In this document: in pieces, positions 59,736 to 64,000 of the stretch | Layout: the number at the start of each line of letters is the position of its first letter | Numbering within the stretch: position 1 is the first letter of the stretch | Assembly (NCBI RefSeq): GCF_963855985.1 | Contig: NC_087105.1 | Span: forward strand, 126,501 to 190,500 | DNA length: 64,000 nucleotides | Direction of reading: 5' to 3' | Origin: Ostrinia nubilalis | Taxonomy: Eukaryota; Arthropoda; Insecta; Lepidoptera; Crambidae | Program-made: the position numbers and the translations under genes | Notes under the pieces: model-generated | The model's database searches: none | Told to the model about the DNA's origin: nothing | Seen by the model: only the letters and a program-made list of their open reading frames with translations

Positions 59736-60924
59736 AAAACACTTGTTTTTTTAATCTGATAGATATCCCTAACAGCAAAATCTCTTCTACTTTCGTCTGT
59801 GAGTGTATCCACAACAATCGAAGCGGAACTCGCGGCCCGAGGGCACGCCGCGGCCTCACCTCCCGCGGTTACTCCGCTCGCAGACAAGCCGCAGCCTTCA
59901 AAAACCGCGGCGGGCCCAGAAGAAATCATTTCGTATGGGGATATGCAAAACTGACGTTCGATCTTGATCGGACAAGTAATTTATCATTGGGAAATTAATT
60001 AAAGGAACATGCTAAGTTCATTTACCCGACGTGCGTTAGCATAATGACAGGGTAATAAGTATGAGATGACATTTGTACGTGGAGGTTTTTAAAAGTATAA
60101 TGATTCGTGCAGAATCAGAATCATCATTAATTTATTTGTTTTAAATGTGGTACAGAAGATGGATACAGATAAAATGCGCCTAATTCAATTCTATTTTTGA
60201 ACATACTGAAATAATTTATTGGTATTTTTCTTCGCAATTTTACTCACTCTATTAAACTTGCACGATGGACTGAACACGAGCAATCCCAAAAACTTGTCAA
60301 AAATACACCCTTCATACAAAAGACATCAACGCAGTAGAGGATGGTACGATGTATCATTAGTATTCATTAGTTTCCAACGATGTCTTTTTTTTTGTTATCA
60401 AATCTCCAAAACCTACTTTTAAAAATCCCAATATAGTTTTAACTATATACCGACTACGAGGCGGTACCAGAGGTCAGTGCTAAGAAGAAGCAGCGCGAGA
60501 ATATAAGTCACTATTTTCACACAATATTTAGACAGTTCTCGGGACTGCTTCCGTTCTTTATTATTTAAAAATTGTACCAAATAGTTTTTGCTGACATAAA
60601 ACGTTTTTAAAACTAGCTTGTTATCTTACTATTGATCTAGGAGTTTGAATGTAATGCTCCTGCCACCCGGTTTTAGATTCAGAAGCCGGATGTTACTCAT
60701 CCACAGCGGACCCCGATGGAATGCGATGTGGCGTACAAATAAACAATAACCTTAAAAACGTTGCCCCAAAAAAACTACGATATGAAGGTTTTAGATAAGG
60801 ATCAAAACGAATCCTTGTAACATATCGTAAGGGAAAAGTTAATTAAGATTTTTGTGAAACTCACAAAGTAATAAATTTTCTTTTTATTTTACTTAAAATA
60901 AAATTCTTCTCAAAAGTAACAGCT
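59736..60924. other. Non-coding stretch
   Basis: A GC-rich block at 59820-59920 (GGCACGCCGCGGCCTC) gives frames on both strands that I do not accept as genes. The rest is AT-rich. Confidence 0.4.
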
Positions 60925-61020
60925 TCTGAGTGGTCGATTAGTTGCGGAGCGCGTCGCACGCTCGATTGGTCGCGGGTTCGACTCCCGCGACGACCGCCGG
61001 TGAATCGTGTTACACGCTAA
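60925..61020 (+). mobile_element. tRNA-like sequence, probable SINE
   Basis: GAGTGGTCGATTAGTTGCGG is an A-box-like region and GTCGCGGGTTCGACTCCCGC contains a perfect box B inside a GC-rich T-stem. The 3' tail CGCCGGTGAATCGTGTTACA follows. Spacing suits a tRNA-derived promoter. A second D-arm-like stretch (TGGTGGTCTAGTTC) lies at 61067-61080. I could not fold a full cloverleaf, so a SINE is more likely than a tRNA gene. Confidence 0.5.
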
Positions 61021-61464
61021 ATTAATGGTCTTTATCAAATTAAAATAACAGTGGCATCGCCGGACTGGTGGTCTAGTTCATAGCAGGCCTTAAATTTCAA
61101 TAACTACAATGCTGATTTATTAGAAATACAAAAATCGTAGGTGAATAAAGAAAAGTAAAGTAATTAAGTTCCTGTAAAAAGCTGATGTCGTAAAATACTA
61201 ATTGAAAAAGTTAGTTTACTCAAGATTAAAATGTGCTATTGGCATTATGATTCCTTGGTTCGCTCTACTCAAGTCTGATTAAATGCAAAACAGTAGCACA
61301 CAATTTGACTACCTATTATAAAATCACTGAATAGTAAAAAGGCGCGTGAAGCCGCCAGATAAGTGACCTAAAACAATATTTCGCGTCACGCGGCTATCAA
61401 ATTGCTTGCCTACACCTATAAAACCACTTCATTCACAACAGATCATTCCCTACAATCGTAAACT
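61021..61464. other. Non-coding stretch before the LINE
   Basis: Host flank of the LINE insertion. No gene and no promoter motif recognised. Confidence 0.45.
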
Positions 61465-62993
61465 TTGTAGGGTTGTCTCCTATTCTGACACGCCTGTATC
61501 GACTCTCACTTGAGACTGGACTGGTCCCTAGATCATGGAAGCTTGCAAACGTACAGCCCGTACCTAAAAAGGGCAGTCGTGCTGACCCAACAAATTATAG
61601 ACCCATCTCTGTTACGTCTATACTCTGCAAGATAATGGAACGTGTCCTCAATGGCCGACTCCTGTCATACCTTGAAGAAAATGACCTACTCAGCGACCGT
61701 CAGTATGGGTTTCGGTATGGTCGTTCTACAGGCGATCTTCTCGTGTATGCCACACACTTATGGAGCGAAGCCATTGAGAAACACGGAGAAGCCCTTGCCG
61801 TTTCACTGGACGTATCAAAGGCGTTTGATAGAGTCTGGCACGGCAGCCTAATAAACAAGCTTCCATCTTTTGGAATCCCTGCTGGCTTATGCAAATGGAT
61901 CTCCGATTTCCTTGTGGGACGATCAATAAGAGTAGTCCTTGAGGGCTACACTTCTAGTCAGCAACCTATTGACGCTGGCGTCCCTCAAGGATCGGTGCTG
62001 TCTGCAACACTGTTTCTACTGCACATCAATGATCTGCTCAAACCCGGTACCTTTGGGTATGCAGATGACACAACAGTGACAGCCAAATATCTTTCCAGCG
62101 CAAAAGCCAGCAGGCGTGAGGTCGAGTCTTGTCGTGAGTCCCTTATCGAACGCTTAAATTTGGCCCTTCAGGATGTCTCTGATTGGGGCGATGCCAATCT
62201 GGTCCAATTTAACGCGTCCAAAACACAGGCGTGTCTGTTCTCCGCCAAACGAAGTCCATTTCGTCTGGCTCCAACATTCCGAGGTGTGCCTGTTAAAATC
62301 ACCGAGCGACTCCAACTTTTGGGTATCGAAATGTCCAGCAAGTTGAACTTTGGCGAGTACATCGAATCCATAGCGAAAACTGCTGCCAAAAAACTTGGTA
62401 TCCTCTCGAGGGCAAGGCAGTACTTCTCCAATAAGCAAAGGCTGCAGTTATATAAAGCACAGATCCGACCTTGCATGGAATACTGCTGCCACCTCTGGGA
62501 CGGCTCTGCCATGAAATATTTGGCTGCTTTGGATTCGGTGGAAAGGCGTGCCAGGAGACTAATCGACAGCCCGACCCTTGTTGAAGCGTCGCTCCAGGAA
62601 CTTGACCACCGCCGTAAAGTTGCTTCTCTAACGGTTTTCTACAGGCTACACTTCGGAGAATGTGCGAAGGAATTATACAACTTTATTCCACCAGCCCCTT
62701 TCCATCACCGAGGAACCAGACGCAGGCTAGCGTACCATCCCTACATTGTCGACATTCCACCAGCTCGCACTAAGCGTTTCGACGACTCCTTTATAATGCG
62801 AACAGCTAGGGACTGGAATTCGCTGCCTGCTGCTGTATTTCCTGAACACTATAATCCGGGCGTTTTCAAGGCGAGAGTGAATAGGCACTTACAGGGCAGA
62901 TATGTACCATCCTAGACTGCATCTCACTTAACACCAGGTGCGATTGCGGTCAAATACCTGCCTTGTCTAGCATAAAAAAAAAAAAAAAAAAAA
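61465..62993 (+). mobile_element. 5'-truncated LINE (Jockey/CR1-like) with poly-A tail
   Basis: It comprises the 3' part of a reverse transcriptase frame, a 58-base 3' UTR (CACTTAACACCAGGTGCGAT, CCTTGTCTAGCAT) and 20 uninterrupted As at 62974-62993. The intact frame and unbroken A-run indicate a young insertion. The 5' junction is placed where homology-like coding seems to begin; no clear target duplication was found. The lack of ORF1, endonuclease and promoter makes it immobile. Confidence 0.85.
61473..62915 (+). CDS. LINE reverse transcriptase, C-terminal 480 residues
   Basis: This would be the RNA-dependent DNA polymerase that copies LINE RNA into a nicked chromosomal target. Visible motifs: NYRPISVTSILCKIMERVL at 41-59, the first catalytic Asp in SLDVSKAFD at 111-119, GVPQGSVLS at 169-177, and YADD at 196-199 with the other two catalytic aspartates. 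Thumb and C-terminal regions follow (QLLGIEMSSKLNF, YKAQIRPCMEYCCHLWDG, RTARDWNSLPAAVFPE) to the natural end (RHLQGRYVPS). The endonuclease and the start of the RT fingers are missing, so the true protein would be roughly twice as long. The first codon is TTG, and the frame stays open for several codons upstream; there is no real start. The motif set fits Jockey/CR1-group LINEs. Confidence 0.9.
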   Translation: MSPILTRLYRLSLETGLVPRSWKLANVQPVPKKGSRADPTNYRPISVTSILCKIMERVLNGRLLSYLEENDLLSDRQYGFRYGRSTGDLLVYATHLWSEAIEKHGEALAVSLDVSKAFDRVWHGSLINKLPSFGIPAGLCKWISDFLVGRSIRVVLEGYTSSQQPIDAGVPQGSVLSATLFLLHINDLLKPGTFGYADDTTVTAKYLSSAKASRREVESCRESLIERLNLALQDVSDWGDANLVQFNASKTQACLFSAKRSPFRLAPTFRGVPVKITERLQLLGIEMSSKLNFGEYIESIAKTAAKKLGILSRARQYFSNKQRLQLYKAQIRPCMEYCCHLWDGSAMKYLAALDSVERRARRLIDSPTLVEASLQELDHRRKVASLTVFYRLHFGECAKELYNFIPPAPFHHRGTRRRLAYHPYIVDIPPARTKRFDDSFIMRTARDWNSLPAAVFPEHYNPGVFKARVNRHLQGRYVPS

Positions 62994-63292
62994 CTTCACG
63001 CTTCCGATTCGGGAACACGGGACAAAAAGCGCAAAGCCTTCTGATTCCCACCTTGGTTCCTGTCACGGGCCGCGCCCGCCCAGCGCGGTGTCACGTGACA
63101 AAGAGCCGATTTGTTAACTCAATCGACCGGCAAAAAGCATGCTTGTGACAAAACGGTAACACAAAAAATGGCTTCAAACAAAAAGAAATAGAAAAACGAA
63201 GTTTAAGTTTAACGAAGCATAGTCGTAGTCCAAACGATCCTTCATAAATGTTTAGTAACTTTATGCATGTAAAATGAAGATGTTTTATCTAC
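62994..63292. other. Non-coding flank of the LINE
   Basis: A GC-rich block at 63045-63100 (CCGCGCCCGCCCAGCGCGG). No gene is supported. Confidence 0.45.
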
Positions 63293-63295
63293 TTA

Positions 63296-63402
63296 GGGTG
63301 AGTCGCACCAACTTATTTTAACCATAACAATAATAATAACCGGTGCTTTTTGTATGGAGTTTGACGTTTGTCAAAGTTAAAGTAAAATGGTCGAACTCAG
63401 CC
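63296..63402 (+). mobile_element. TWA-flanked MITE, copy 5
   Basis: 107 bp, shorter than its relatives by an internal deletion. TTA lies at 63293-63295 and 63403-63405. It starts GGTGAGTCGCACCA and ends GAACTCAGCC. Confidence 0.8.
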
Positions 63403-63405
63403 TTA

Positions 63406-64000
63406 GTAATACGTCTTGTGAAAAAAACGATATAAAATGCAGTCTGGTAGAGAAATGAAATATTTTGGCAGTTAATAAAAGGACCTTAATTAATAAACCA
63501 CGCGTCTTCATTGAAGTGTTCTTATAATCCGAATTTATATCCTAGTCAGATTAGTAACAAAAAAAATGTCCTGTTGACAAATCCTTTAGCTAACACAAGT
63601 TTATGTGTGGTATATAAATTATGTTAAACATATTTAGAACTGTTATTTATGACCTGGAATGTGTTATTTGCATAGCTTTATCCAAAAAAAAACATTTATG
63701 TAAACTATAAAATATACAAAATAGATGTAACTCTACACCTTTGACACATTTATTTTCTAAAAATTATAACATATCCATAGATAACTTTAAAAATATTAAA
63801 ACATAATAATAATATTTAAATAATACTGTGGACTTGATTTTATAATGAATTCGTAACATCGGTTCATTCACTCGTCTATGAGTGAGTATTAATTTCGAAA
63901 ACAGTGTTTATGTCACGAAATAATGCTTTAGCGAGTAACTGTTACATAGGCAATTAAATTACATAGGACTCAACATTCTAAGATCAGAATCTTTTTCATT
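63406..64000. other. AT-rich non-coding end of the window
   Basis: Nothing recognised; strongly AT-rich. Confidence 0.5.

Noticed and set aside
59581..59998. Three overlapping frames of 92-107 codons
   Set aside because: They cross an RTE remnant and a GC-rich block; the apparent coding is explained by these.
61473..61500. TTG as a true start codon of the reverse transcriptase
   Set aside because: The frame stays open upstream and the protein begins inside the RT domain; the element is 5'-truncated, so there is no natural start.
1..64000. CRISPR arrays, operons or bacterial genes
   Set aside because: No regularly spaced repeats with unique spacers, no ribosome-binding-site-led gene strings; the repeat content is that of an insect nuclear genome.

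Overview
This window looks like nuclear DNA of a moth or butterfly. The evidence is the AT-rich background, the absence of any long host reading frame, and several repeats I recognise from lepidopteran genomes: minus-strand RTE-type LINE 3' ends with the ccactgctgga-ca core, LINE 3' tails of the tttcgcatttataatattagtagga type, and a tRNA-derived SINE with a perfect box B. I cannot name the species. No complete host protein gene, rRNA gene, convincing functional tRNA gene or CRISPR array is visible. Family names come from reading and memory, not from a search.

Layout. Positions 1-3.9 kb hold two RTE fragments, a 10-bp tandem repeat and a 391-bp inverted-repeat element with a 4-bp target duplication (ACTA). 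Positions 3895-9851 are one LTR-retrotransposon-shaped insertion: two LTRs that match throughout except for one 28-bp indel, flanked by TTAA, with an interior of about 4.9 kb that has no gag-pol frame. Positions 9.9-25 kb are mostly non-coding, with GC/CpG-rich blocks of 100-150 bp and scattered MITE, RTE and LINE pieces. Positions 25.07-28.25 kb hold two adjacent non-autonomous elements: an inverted-repeat element around a C-rich minisatellite, and a hAT-like element carrying a LINE tail and a SINE.

Positions 28.3-40.5 kb are another largely featureless stretch with CpG-rich blocks. Positions 40.56-43.03 kb carry the most gene-like object: a broken, intron-containing DDE transposase gene whose middle exons each encode one copy of a cysteine module and are separated by phase-0 introns. 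It is followed by a near-perfect 362-bp inverted duplication (43.29-44.28 kb). Positions 44.3-61 kb contain more MITEs, LINE tails, tRNA-like SINE remnants, a cluster of a TCACYTTCGTGG motif in both orientations and a strong short hairpin. Positions 61.47-62.99 kb are a young 5'-truncated LINE with an open 480-codon reverse transcriptase frame and a 20-A tail.

The genes present belong to mobile elements. The autonomous machinery visible is one intact-looking but truncated reverse transcriptase and one decayed transposase. Most other elements are non-autonomous, and the DNA transposon derivatives are defined by inverted repeats and target duplications. The CpG-rich blocks in the long gene-free stretches could be regulatory sequence of a neighbouring gene, but that is inference from composition.
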